64,000 nucleotides of DNA, taken from assembly GCA_020072845.1 (NCBI GenBank), contig JAIQGF010000007.1, positions 212,291 to 276,290 on the forward strand, read 5' to 3'. How positions within the stretch are numbered: the first letter of the stretch is position 1; the number at the start of each line of letters is the position of its first letter. Source of the DNA: Terriglobia bacterium (GTDB taxonomy: Bacteria > Acidobacteriota > Terriglobia > Terriglobales > Acidobacteriaceae). Below are positions 26,365 to 33,782 of the stretch, one piece after another. The position numbers and the translations under genes were made by a program. Under the pieces are notes generated by a model, which saw only the letters and a list, made by a program, of their open reading frames with translations, was not told the origin of the DNA and ran no database searches.

Positions 26365-26549
26365 CGAGAGCTCCTTGCGCTGTAATCTCCGGACAAGAAC
26401 TATCGCGTGCCGAAACTGCGTCCACGTTAGGCGTTGAGTGAAAACCGGGAATTGCTACGTCGAGGGCCTTGAGCGCCGCGCCCGACCGCGCTGAGTCTGT
26501 TATCGATCCGAGAGTGTACGCAAACTGAAAGTCCCCACTTGGGTGTGGC

Positions 26550-26578
26550 ATTCTGCGCCTTCTTTCGGAGGCCGGCAA
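26550..26578 (-). promoter_or_regulatory. Possible promoter of the eCIS operon
   Basis: On the minus strand TTGCCG (26578-26573) and CAGAAT (26555-26550) are separated by 17 bp. The -35-like box lies 12 bp from the dyad at 26591-26610, mirroring the 14-bp dyad-to-box distance on the divergent side. The match to a sigma-70-type promoter is weak, so this is a candidate only. Confidence 0.35.
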
Positions 26579-26590
26579 ATTCCTTGGTGA

Positions 26591-26610
26591 TTGTTCTGAA
26601 TTCGAAACAA
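26591..26610. promoter_or_regulatory. 20-bp dyad operator candidate (copy 2), eCIS side
   Basis: TTGTTCTGAATTCGAAACAA, an imperfect dyad with 16 of 20 positions symmetric, centred on GAATTC. It lies 227 bp upstream of the first eCIS operon gene and 66 bp from copy 3. It shares TTGTTC, central TTC and terminal AACAA with the other two copies. Confidence 0.7.
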
Positions 26611-26675
26611 GCACGTATAAACCTGCATTATGTCTAGGGCGATCTCCGGCGCCATGGAGCGGCAAACTGCAGCCT

Positions 26676-26695
26676 TTGTTCCAAATTCAGAACAA
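26676..26695. promoter_or_regulatory. 20-bp dyad operator candidate (copy 3), accessory-operon side
   Basis: TTGTTCCAAATTCAGAACAA, followed at once by a further GAACAA half-site. It ends 14 bp before the -35 box of the promoter at 26710-26737, the position expected for an activator or an upstream-bound repressor. Confidence 0.7.
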
Positions 26696-26709
26696 GAACA
26701 ACTCAGTCC

Positions 26710-26737
26710 TTGACAGCACACGAAAAGAAACTATGCT
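26710..26737 (+). promoter_or_regulatory. Sigma-70-type promoter of the accessory operon
   Basis: TTGACA at 26710-26715 is a perfect -35 consensus. A 16-bp spacer leads to TATGCT at 26732-26737, a good -10 box. The start codon of the membrane-protein gene is 24 bp further on, with GGAGGTGG between, so the leader is very short. Confidence 0.65.
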
Positions 26738-26761
26738 CCGCTGCCGGTTGGAGGTGGGATC

Positions 26762-27748
26762 ATGTTTGGATCTGCCGTTCTCGAAGTCGCCATTGGCCTC
26801 GCCCTGGTGTACCTCGTTCTCGCCTTGATCTGCAGCACGGTAACCGAGTCGGTGGCAGGCGTGTTCCAGCTGCGCAGCAAGACGTTGGGAAAAGGCATCA
26901 CCAGCCTGCTGGACGAAGGCAGTCCCGCCGGCGCGAAGGTCGCGCAACAATTCCTCTCTCATCCGCTGATTAAGAAAATCAGCGACAAGGGCCGACTGCC
27001 TTCGTATATTTCCCCGCAGCTGTTCGCGCGCGTGCTGGTGGATATCATCTCGCCGGGGCAGGCGGGCCGCTCGCCAACGGAGGCCGAGATCACCGCCGCC
27101 GTTGACCAGATGCCGGACTCCGAACTACGTAGCTCGCTCAAAGCCGTCGTCAGCGGGCGCTCGCTCGCATCGGCCGAAGAACGAATCGCTGCGTGGTTCG
27201 ATTCCAGCATGGAGCGCGTGTCCGGCTGGTATAAGCGAAAGGCACAAGTGGTGGCCCTTGCTGCCGCGGTCGTGATTACGATTTTCGCGAACGCCGACAC
27301 CGTGCAGGTGACCAACGCCCTGTGGAGCGAGCCGGAATTGCGCGCCCAAGTTGTGCAGCAGGCACAGCAGGCATCGCAAGCCGCCTCGCCGCAAGCGGCC
27401 AACCTGCTCGTTGAATACAAGGATGGCGACAGCCCGGTGCCGTCACCGCCGATCTCGGTCAAAAGCATCCCCGAGCCCAGCGGGCCGGTTGCGCAGTTGC
27501 TCGGCTGGAAGTCTGCGCAGGATGCGAACCTGATCAGTAGTGGGCAATACACCGCCCTCGTGGAAACACACCTGGTCGGCTGGATCCTCACCGCTCTTGC
27601 GGTGTCGCTGGGTGCGCCGTTCTGGTTCGACCTCCTGAAGCGCTTCATGAACATCCGGAACGCAGGCGTGAAGCCGACCCTCGCAGAGGAGAAGTCGAAG
27701 TCTGCGCAGCCACGCGCGCGGGCAGCCGCGGCAGGAGAGCAGATATGA
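26762..27748 (+). CDS. Membrane protein divergent from the eCIS operon, possible particle anchor
   Basis: A 328-residue integral membrane protein of unknown function. A hydrophobic N-terminal helix (AVLEVAIGLALVYLVLALIC, residues 5-24) is followed by a soluble helical region, a second membrane segment around residues 160-180 (VVALAAAVVITIFA), an Ala/Gln-rich extracytoplasmic-looking loop (about 195-255), and a third segment at about 270-290 (GWILTALAVSLGAPFWFDLL). The tail is Lys/Arg/Ala-rich and cytoplasmic-like. RBS GGAGGTGGG precedes the ATG. It is first in a three-gene operon under a promoter with the shared dyad. Some eCIS are membrane-anchored, and this protein is a candidate anchor, but no sequence feature proves it. 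Confidence 0.75.
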   Translation: MFGSAVLEVAIGLALVYLVLALICSTVTESVAGVFQLRSKTLGKGITSLLDEGSPAGAKVAQQFLSHPLIKKISDKGRLPSYISPQLFARVLVDIISPGQAGRSPTEAEITAAVDQMPDSELRSSLKAVVSGRSLASAEERIAAWFDSSMERVSGWYKRKAQVVALAAAVVITIFANADTVQVTNALWSEPELRAQVVQQAQQASQAASPQAANLLVEYKDGDSPVPSPPISVKSIPEPSGPVAQLLGWKSAQDANLISSGQYTALVETHLVGWILTALAVSLGAPFWFDLLKRFMNIRNAGVKPTLAEEKSKSAQPRARAAAAGEQI

Positions 27749-28695
27749 GATTCCATCAGCCACTGTCGGTTGCCTGCTCCCTGGCGTTGCTCGCCGCCTC
27801 AGCACAAGCGGGCACTGTCGTGCTCAAGCGCGCCTGGATCGACGCATACAAGAACCGGGCGACGATCGACGCAAAAGTCAACGTTGACGAGGTGAAGCCG
27901 CAACCGAACCCGGTCTCCAAAGGATCCGCCGATGGCGACCTCCACATGGCATCACGCTCGGACGACGTTGGATTGCCGTTCGTCTCGGAGATCGTCAACG
28001 CCGCCGAGGAAGCCGATGCGGTCAAAGTCGCGAAAAACGCCAAATCGGGCGCGCCGATTGCCATCTCCGGTGCGTGGCGGCTCTGGTTCGAACACCCCGC
28101 CAAAAATCCACAAATCCAGGGCCAGCCTGTCGCCGTCGCCGAAGACACCAACCCGCTGCATGTTTTTGAAATTCACCCCATCAGCAGCATCGGAGGTACG
28201 GACGTCAAGAACGCCTTCCATCCGATCACAGGGAAAGCGCGCGGCAATAGCCCTCCCGCTGAATATGAGGCGTACGATGCCGCCACTGCATTTGGCCATT
28301 ACGAGGGCATGCAGATCACGGTTCAGCCGAGTGCGACCGCGGTGACGCTCACTGCGCCGATGGTCGGCTACAACTACGCCCAGTTTTATGTAAAGCTCGG
28401 CCAGCGTCTTGCCGTGCAGGATGGCACGCTCGTGCTGGCGCAGATCCAGGATGCGGAGGGCAACAGCGTGGCCGCGTCTCCAGTGCGCCTGGCGTTCGTC
28501 AAGGGCACGCCCGCCGAGACGCTGTTGCAGCAGGCGAAGGCCGGCGCGACCTTGCACCTGCTCGGCATTCCGCGTGTGAACCTGGAACGGATTGCCAATC
28601 TGGTCGGGAAGATGGCTGTCGGCCAGCGGGTCACGGTCAAGCTGCCCTACGAAATGATCGTCGTCGGCGTCTACGACGACTCCAAGGAGCAATGA
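27745..28695 (+). CDS. Secreted hypothetical protein, eCIS accessory operon
   Basis: A 316-residue protein with a clear Sec signal peptide (VACSLALLAASAQAG, predicted cleavage near residue 23). The start overlaps the membrane-protein stop (ATGA), so the two are translationally coupled. The mature part shows no domain I recognise. It is mixed alpha/beta with a nucleotide-unrelated GYNYAQFYVKLGQRL segment near the middle and VTVKLPYEMIVVGVYDD at the end. The coupling suggests a periplasmic or surface partner of the membrane protein. Confidence 0.75.
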   Translation: MRFHQPLSVACSLALLAASAQAGTVVLKRAWIDAYKNRATIDAKVNVDEVKPQPNPVSKGSADGDLHMASRSDDVGLPFVSEIVNAAEEADAVKVAKNAKSGAPIAISGAWRLWFEHPAKNPQIQGQPVAVAEDTNPLHVFEIHPISSIGGTDVKNAFHPITGKARGNSPPAEYEAYDAATAFGHYEGMQITVQPSATAVTLTAPMVGYNYAQFYVKLGQRLAVQDGTLVLAQIQDAEGNSVAASPVRLAFVKGTPAETLLQQAKAGATLHLLGIPRVNLERIANLVGKMAVGQRVTVKLPYEMIVVGVYDDSKEQ

Positions 28696-28708
28696 ACGAA
28701 GAGGCCCA

Positions 28709-30169
28709 ATGTCCAACTCCGCCGATGTCATGCCGGACATTCGTTACATATGTATTTCGGACCTGCACCTGGGCGCCGACAACAGCCTGCTGACGCAACT
28801 GGGAACTGGGCCGGGCGAAGTTAATCCCGATCGGCCGAGCGAAGTCCTGGAAGCGCTGGCTCGTTGCCTTGGTGAACTGGTTGGGTACAACAAAAGTTCT
28901 GCGAAGCCCACGCTCATCCTTAACGGAGACGCCTTGGAACTGGCCCTCGCACAAGACAATGTTGCATTAATGGCCTTCGAACGCTTTCTGGAACTTATGT
29001 TCCCGTCGAACGGGGACGCGCTCATTGACTCAAAGATCATCTTCAATCCGGGGAACCACGATCACCATCTGTGGGAGACCGCGCGCGAAACCCAATATGC
29101 CGAGTTTGTGCAGGGAAAGCGCACGACGAAGCCGGGCCGGGAGCTGCCTCGGCCTTGGCATGCGACCAACATGTTCAACCCGGACTTGGTGGACTCGTCG
29201 CTGCTCAACGCCGTCATTGGCCGCCACGCCAACATGGCATCGCAGAAGGTTCATGTGGGAACGGTCTATCCAAACCTATGCGTGTTGAATGCTGACCAGA
29301 GCAGGTGTGTCATTTTCAGCCACGGCCATTATGTCGAGTCCATCTACATGTTAATGACGACGCTCGGAACTTCCGTTTTTCCGAAGCGCACGGTCCCAAC
29401 CAGAATCTGGGACATTGAGACCGAAAATTTTGCCTGGATCGACTTCTTCTGGTCAGCGATGGGCCGCTCGGGAGACGTCGGCAAAGATATTGAGCAGATC
29501 TATGACATGTTGCTGGTCCCGGACGCACGAGGCCGGCTCATCCGGAAACTGGCTCGTGCTGCGGGACACCAGTGGTTTCACTCGGCGCCAAAGCTGGGTG
29601 AGTGGCTGGGTTTGCTGTCCGTTCCATTCATTTCAAAATTACTGGACCGAGTCGGAGGACTGGAAAAGAGCCAGCGTGGCGACGACCCGCTCACCCCTGA
29701 TGCACGTGAAGGCCTCAGGACGTATATCGAGGGTCCACTGGCATTACAAATCATGGACGAACACAAGCAGCCGATTCAAGCGCCGGCCGCGTTCGTCTTC
29801 GGCCACACGCACAAACCGTTCTCCGAGCCGATCGACTATACGCATTTCCCGCCCGGTATGGCCGTCTACAACACCGGAGGGTGGGTGGTTGACACCGAAA
29901 CAACCGAGAAGAATCACGGGGCCGCCATGGTTGTTGTTGACGAGCAGATGAACGTCGCCTCGGTGCGCATGTATAACGAAGCCGAAAATCAGAAAGACTA
30001 CCGCGTCAGGGTGGAGGCTGTTCATGACAGCCTGAACCCGCTGTATGCGCAATTGGCGCGCATCATCCAGTGCGATCAGGATCCCTGGCGGTCATTTTCG
30101 CGCGCCGTTGCTGCCAACGTCGATCGATATCACGCAACTTTTCGTGCCCGGTTGAAGATGGTCAAGTGA
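28709..30169 (+). CDS. Calcineurin-like metallophosphoesterase
   Basis: A 486-residue cytoplasmic-type metallophosphoesterase. All metal-binding blocks are visible in order: ISDLHLG (about residue 13), NGDALEL (GD box, about 71), GNHDHH (about 116), FSHGHY (about 206) and FGHTHKP (about 366). Such enzymes hydrolyse phosphomono- or diesters with a di-metal centre; the substrate cannot be read from sequence. It lies 13 bp after the secreted-protein gene with GAGG as a weak RBS and ends the accessory operon. It could modify a nucleotide signal or a lipid precursor connected with injection-system control. Confidence 0.88.
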   Translation: MSNSADVMPDIRYICISDLHLGADNSLLTQLGTGPGEVNPDRPSEVLEALARCLGELVGYNKSSAKPTLILNGDALELALAQDNVALMAFERFLELMFPSNGDALIDSKIIFNPGNHDHHLWETARETQYAEFVQGKRTTKPGRELPRPWHATNMFNPDLVDSSLLNAVIGRHANMASQKVHVGTVYPNLCVLNADQSRCVIFSHGHYVESIYMLMTTLGTSVFPKRTVPTRIWDIETENFAWIDFFWSAMGRSGDVGKDIEQIYDMLLVPDARGRLIRKLARAAGHQWFHSAPKLGEWLGLLSVPFISKLLDRVGGLEKSQRGDDPLTPDAREGLRTYIEGPLALQIMDEHKQPIQAPAAFVFGHTHKPFSEPIDYTHFPPGMAVYNTGGWVVDTETTEKNHGAAMVVVDEQMNVASVRMYNEAENQKDYRVRVEAVHDSLNPLYAQLARIIQCDQDPWRSFSRAVAANVDRYHATFRARLKMVK

Positions 30170-30200
30170 GTCAGGCAGCGCACGTCCGGCCTGAATCCGC

Positions 30201-30268
30201 CTCAGCGGCCACATCGAGCGGGTTACCGATATGGGTAGAAAATGAAGAACAGCAGCGAGAGTGTGGCC
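30201..30268. repeat. 68-bp direct repeat, copy A: detached 3' end of an NCS2 permease gene
   Basis: Identical to 33715-33782 apart from two bases (positions 30213 and 30252 or adjacent). Read on the minus strand it encodes the last dozen residues of the NCS2 permease (LSLLFFIFYPYR and stop) plus 22 bp of downstream sequence. The rest of that gene is absent here. It marks a duplication or insertion boundary just after the accessory operon. Confidence 0.85.
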
Positions 30269-30526
30269 CGGCTCGAACACCAGCGCGACGTCGTGCGGCG
30301 CATGCTGGACTGGTTCGCCAAGTACATGCCGGAGGAGAAGTCAGAACTAAGAATCCGGCACGAAGCCTGGGCCAGCCTTGGCACTTTGTTTTTGGGACCG
30401 AAGCAGCATGGGTGTCGAGGTTCGCTATTCCCACCTTTCGAAAACCGCGAAAGGTGGGGTGCCCACATTTTGGTAGCAGGGAAAGGGTGCGCCACCCGCC
30501 AGAGTCAGCCTGCTGGAAGTTGCGCC
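30269..30526. other. Intergenic region with a 10-bp-stem hairpin
   Basis: No confident gene. A plus-strand frame (30242-30583) begins inside the permease remnant; its first 50 residues look protein-like and the rest does not. CCACCTTTCG (30431-30440) pairs perfectly with CGAAAGGTGG (30448-30457) across a 7-nt loop, resembling dispersed intergenic palindromes of acidobacterial genomes. Confidence 0.5.
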
Positions 30527-30955
30527 TTATGCGCTCGAAACATCGAACCGGCGCAGTTGGAGCCTGTTCATGAAGTGCGATAAAAGAATTGCAATGAGAA
30601 CGTTCATGCAGACGAAGAACAGGAGTGTGTAGTGGAAGAAGTAAAAAGGTCGCGGGAGCAGGAACACGACTTCCACCGTATCAATAACTGCAGCTGACAA
30701 TCGGAAGATAATCGCCAGTTGCAGCGCTACAACAAACTTCCGCGGGTTAAGAAATCCGAGCAATTGAATATAAGCTGCAAAAAGCCAGTAGACGCCCACC
30801 CCACGGGTGAAGAGTGGCTCCGGCTGCGGTGGAAAGCGGATAAACGCATCGAGCTGCGGAGCAAATCCGATCGCACAAACCGACAAACCTAGGTCCCAGA
30901 GAACAAGTATTACTAAGAGAATTTTCAAGTTCCGTTCTGCCTCCCTTTCCCGCAT
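30527..30955 (-). CDS. Small four-helix membrane protein
   Basis: A 142-residue membrane protein of unknown function. The ATG at 30955 has an excellent AGGAGGAAGG ribosome-binding site, so I prefer it to the GTG five codons earlier. Hydrophobic helices lie at about residues 12-32, 55-72, 78-100 and 108-130, with a basic N-terminus (MREREAERNLK) on the cytoplasmic side. It stands alone between the permease-remnant repeat and the divergent membrane-protein pair. Confidence 0.7.
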   Translation of the reverse strand: MREREAERNLKILLVILVLWDLGLSVCAIGFAPQLDAFIRFPPQPEPLFTRGVGVYWLFAAYIQLLGFLNPRKFVVALQLAIIFRLSAAVIDTVEVVFLLPRPFYFFHYTLLFFVCMNVLIAILLSHFMNRLQLRRFDVSSA

Positions 30956-31277
30956 TGCCTTCCTCCTCACGTTCCTAACGTCGAATTCCCCCCGATATAC
31001 CGAGCGTCCTTGCGCGTCATGCCAACAAGCTTTGACGTTTCGTTGGCTGATGATACCATTTCAACCACCCATAAATTGCATTGCGCCGCAACGCGACAAT
31101 ATGCGTGCCCCTGAAGGGATCCCGGTTGGTGTTCGAAATATTCGACGCCCAATCGGACTTGCGCGATCACTCTAACCAGCTCATTCTATTCGTCTTCTAG
31201 CCGGACAGTAGTGGTATAACAATGTGGTATTCAGGTATGATCGCTATTCTGTTTCATTTAAGAGAGGGGTGAAACTG
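30956..31277. other. Divergent intergenic region
   Basis: About 320 bp between two divergent membrane-protein genes. I see no coding sequence. TATAAC around 31216 is a plausible -10 box for the plus-strand pair, but no good -35 box lies at the right distance. Confidence 0.4.
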
Positions 31278-32099
31278 ATGGGGGTTCTCCGCACGTTGGC
31301 TGAGTCTAAGCGCTCCGCTGGCGCAGGGGAGATCGCGCTTGGGCGGCCTCTCAGTACCGACCTATGCCGCAACCTCCTCGTCATCGGCGTTCTAGGTGCG
31401 AGCCTCTTGTTTGCCGCGTATTACGAGAGCTATTTGGGGATGATCACCCTGCCTTTCTGGGGGATTCTGCTCGGCGGCTTCGGTTTGGCTGTGTGGCTTG
31501 CGTTTACAGAATCGACAGCAAGGATACTGTCGCTCATCGTTGCTGTTTTTGTCATTGAGTACATGAAAGAGGGGATAGGCATACGTTGCGGCCTCTGGAC
31601 CTATCACGGTACGAACGGCTCGTTCATCTTTGGCGTCTGGGCATGGGTTCTGGCGGGAATCACCTGTTTTGTTGTCAGCACGAAAGTTGTGACGCCAAGC
31701 CTGAGTAGACTTCCTCCGGTGTCAAGCCGATTGAATCCGGTTATTCTGGTTATTCTGGCCGCGGTAGGCATGGTCTTCTTGCGCAACCATTTGAACGAGC
31801 TTACATGGCTGTACTGGGCCTTCTACGGTTTGCTTCTGCTCGTCGCGCTGCTGCGCTCGAAGGCTCTGGAGTACCCCCTTTTTGTCGGCCTAGTGATCGC
31901 GTCGTGGATCGTGGGCAATATCAGCGAGTATGCGGGTTCCGTCGGGAGTGGCATTTGGACGTTTAGGGGGCATCCGAGCTATCCTCCCGTATTCCTGCTC
32001 GTTGCATGCTGGCCCATTGAGATCGTTGCGCAGTATTCGCTCGCGTGTCTTATGGTCCCATGTTCAACGGAGCCGCATCAACTAGGAGAAGAAGAATGA
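31278..32099 (+). CDS. Polytopic membrane protein paired with the DUF362 gene
   Basis: A 273-residue hydrophobic protein. The ATG at 31278 follows GAGAGGGGTGAAACTG and is preferred over one at 31224. About seven membrane helices are apparent, beginning with NLLVIGVLGASLLFAAYY. Conserved-looking polar motifs lie in the loops: GIRCGLWTYHGTNGSF (about residues 105-120) and GSVGSGIWTFRGHPSYPP near the end. The repeated W-T-Y/F-H/R-G pattern suggests an internal duplication. Its stop overlaps the next start (ATGA), so it is coupled to the DUF362 protein. Function unknown. Confidence 0.75.
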   Translation: MGVLRTLAESKRSAGAGEIALGRPLSTDLCRNLLVIGVLGASLLFAAYYESYLGMITLPFWGILLGGFGLAVWLAFTESTARILSLIVAVFVIEYMKEGIGIRCGLWTYHGTNGSFIFGVWAWVLAGITCFVVSTKVVTPSLSRLPPVSSRLNPVILVILAAVGMVFLRNHLNELTWLYWAFYGLLLLVALLRSKALEYPLFVGLVIASWIVGNISEYAGSVGSGIWTFRGHPSYPPVFLLVACWPIEIVAQYSLACLMVPCSTEPHQLGEEE

Positions 32100-33637
32100 C
32101 TCACGTGCGCAGAGAGGAGAAGCAGCTCGCTCTCTTTCTAAGGATCAGCGCCTTTGTCTATCTCGCTGTGGGTTTTGCCTTCCTCATAGTGCCGGGGCGC
32201 CTCCTTTGGGCATTCAACTGGGTTTCAATGCGAATGCTTCCTGCGTTGCCGTTGACGCCGATCGGCATGGAGCGCTTCTGGACTGCCCTAGCTTTTTCCA
32301 TGATGATGACCATCACAGGAATCTGTTTCGTTGCCCAGCGCAACATCAGGAAGAGGAAACATTTGGTGATCCTCCTCCTGCTCTCGAAGTGTGCGTCGTC
32401 GTTGTCGGCGGTGTTTCTCTTTCTGCTCTCGACGCGCTACTTAAGCTATCTTGGGATATTTGCGGTCGATGGAACTATCTTCTGGATGACACTTCTGTTT
32501 TATATTCGCGCTAACAAAGCGTTCTTCGAAGAGCAGACTTTCTTTCTGCACCGTGCACCGGCGGTGGTCCGTACGACCCCACCGACTACCGTCGTCGTTC
32601 GCAGCGGCGACGACAAGATGGCATTGCTGGGCCAAGTCCTAGATGAGTCCGGTTTTTTCGATGTCCTTGAACGACATTTCGTCGCGTCGGGTAAATCGAG
32701 AGACGATTTCCGGGTGGTGATCAAGCCGAATTTCATGTACATGCACTCGAAACGGGACCACTCAACATATACGGATCCTGGGTTGGTGGAGTCTCTCGTC
32801 GACCGCATTGTAGCCCGTGGATTTATAAATGTTGCCCTTGTTGAAGCTCAAAGCACGTACGGCAACTACTACAACAACCGTGAAGTCGTGAAAGTCGCAG
32901 AGTACATCGGCTACTCGACAAAGAAGAACTACCACATTGTCGATCTGACCGAGGAAATGGTGCCATTCGATTATGGAGGGCGCCTCGGGAAGCATTTCGT
33001 GGGCCCCACGTGGCGCGATGCAGATTTCCGAATCTCATTTGCCAAGAACAAAACACATGTGTTCTGTCATTACACCCTCACGCTCAAGAACATCTACGGC
33101 ACACTCCCGCTACAGAACAAACTGAAGGAGTACCATACAAAGCGTGAGTATGATTGGCCGACAATCGAGACCATGAAACACTTCCCGGTGCACTTTGGGC
33201 TGATCGACGCGATATGGAGCGCGGATGGGCAGTTCGGGGTTATTGTGGACCCTCATCCCAACCATACCAAAACCATGATCGCTGGAGAAAGCCTAATTGC
33301 AGTGGACTGGGTCGGCGCCAAGAAGATGGGCCTCGATCCGGATGCGCCGGGGGTTGGACGTTTTCTCCCTCTCGCCATTGAGGCGTTTGGACGCCCAGAG
33401 AGGATCGACTGGGTAGGTGATAGGTTGCCGTACGATCCTTGGATCAATGTGAACGAAGTCTATATCAAATCTTTGGACCTGATTGAGGAAGCGGGTGCGT
33501 TCAGTGACTGGTGTTTCGCCTGCCTGACGGCCATGGATCCGTACTTCACATTCAAACTCCAAGCTCTTCCGGTGCTTGCTATGCGGAGGGTACTCGCGCC
33601 GCTCAAACGCCTGTTCTTCCGACACGACGCGCTTTAG
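32096..33637 (+). CDS. Membrane-anchored DUF362 protein
   Basis: A 513-residue two-part protein. The first ~150 residues form about four membrane helices (ISAFVYLAVGFAFLIVPGRL, LTPIGMERFWTALAFSMMMT). From about residue 165 a DUF362 domain follows (VIKPNFMYMHSKRDHSTYTDPGL within 205-230, FRISFAKNKTHVFCHYTLTLKN and AVDWVGAKKMGLDP). DUF362 proteins are often linked to iron-sulfur ferredoxins, but no Fe-S motif is visible here. Start chosen by the ATGA overlap with the upstream gene. The fusion of a membrane module to DUF362 is less usual. The catalytic role is unknown. Confidence 0.8.
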   Translation: MTHVRREEKQLALFLRISAFVYLAVGFAFLIVPGRLLWAFNWVSMRMLPALPLTPIGMERFWTALAFSMMMTITGICFVAQRNIRKRKHLVILLLLSKCASSLSAVFLFLLSTRYLSYLGIFAVDGTIFWMTLLFYIRANKAFFEEQTFFLHRAPAVVRTTPPTTVVVRSGDDKMALLGQVLDESGFFDVLERHFVASGKSRDDFRVVIKPNFMYMHSKRDHSTYTDPGLVESLVDRIVARGFINVALVEAQSTYGNYYNNREVVKVAEYIGYSTKKNYHIVDLTEEMVPFDYGGRLGKHFVGPTWRDADFRISFAKNKTHVFCHYTLTLKNIYGTLPLQNKLKEYHTKREYDWPTIETMKHFPVHFGLIDAIWSADGQFGVIVDPHPNHTKTMIAGESLIAVDWVGAKKMGLDPDAPGVGRFLPLAIEAFGRPERIDWVGDRLPYDPWINVNEVYIKSLDLIEEAGAFSDWCFACLTAMDPYFTFKLQALPVLAMRRVLAPLKRLFFRHDAL

Positions 33638-33714
33638 GGGACGATCAGAACTGTGCCGCGCCAAAACTCTGATCTGTCTCGTACCCCCGGCCAATCCCCT
33701 ATGGCGCCGCTAGC

Positions 33715-33782
33715 CTCAGCGGCCACCTCGAGCGGGTTACCGATATGGGTAGAAAATGAAGAACAGGAGCGAGAGTGTGGCC
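33715..33782. repeat. 68-bp direct repeat, copy B: native NCS2 permease 3' end
   Basis: The matching copy of 30201-30268, in the same orientation, here in its natural place covering the last 46 bp and 22 bp downstream of the permease gene. The 3.4 kb between the two copies holds three membrane-protein genes and no recombinase. Confidence 0.85.

Noticed and set aside
1969..26695. The dyads as LexA (SOS) boxes
   Set aside because: The known Gram-positive-type box is GAAC-N4-GTTC, whereas these are GTTC-N8-GAAC (reversed arms and longer spacing); I know of no LexA site of this form.
30242..30583. 113-codon plus-strand gene after the phosphoesterase
   Set aside because: Its start lies inside the duplicated permease 3' end and the frame crosses the 10-bp-stem palindrome; only the first half looks protein-like.
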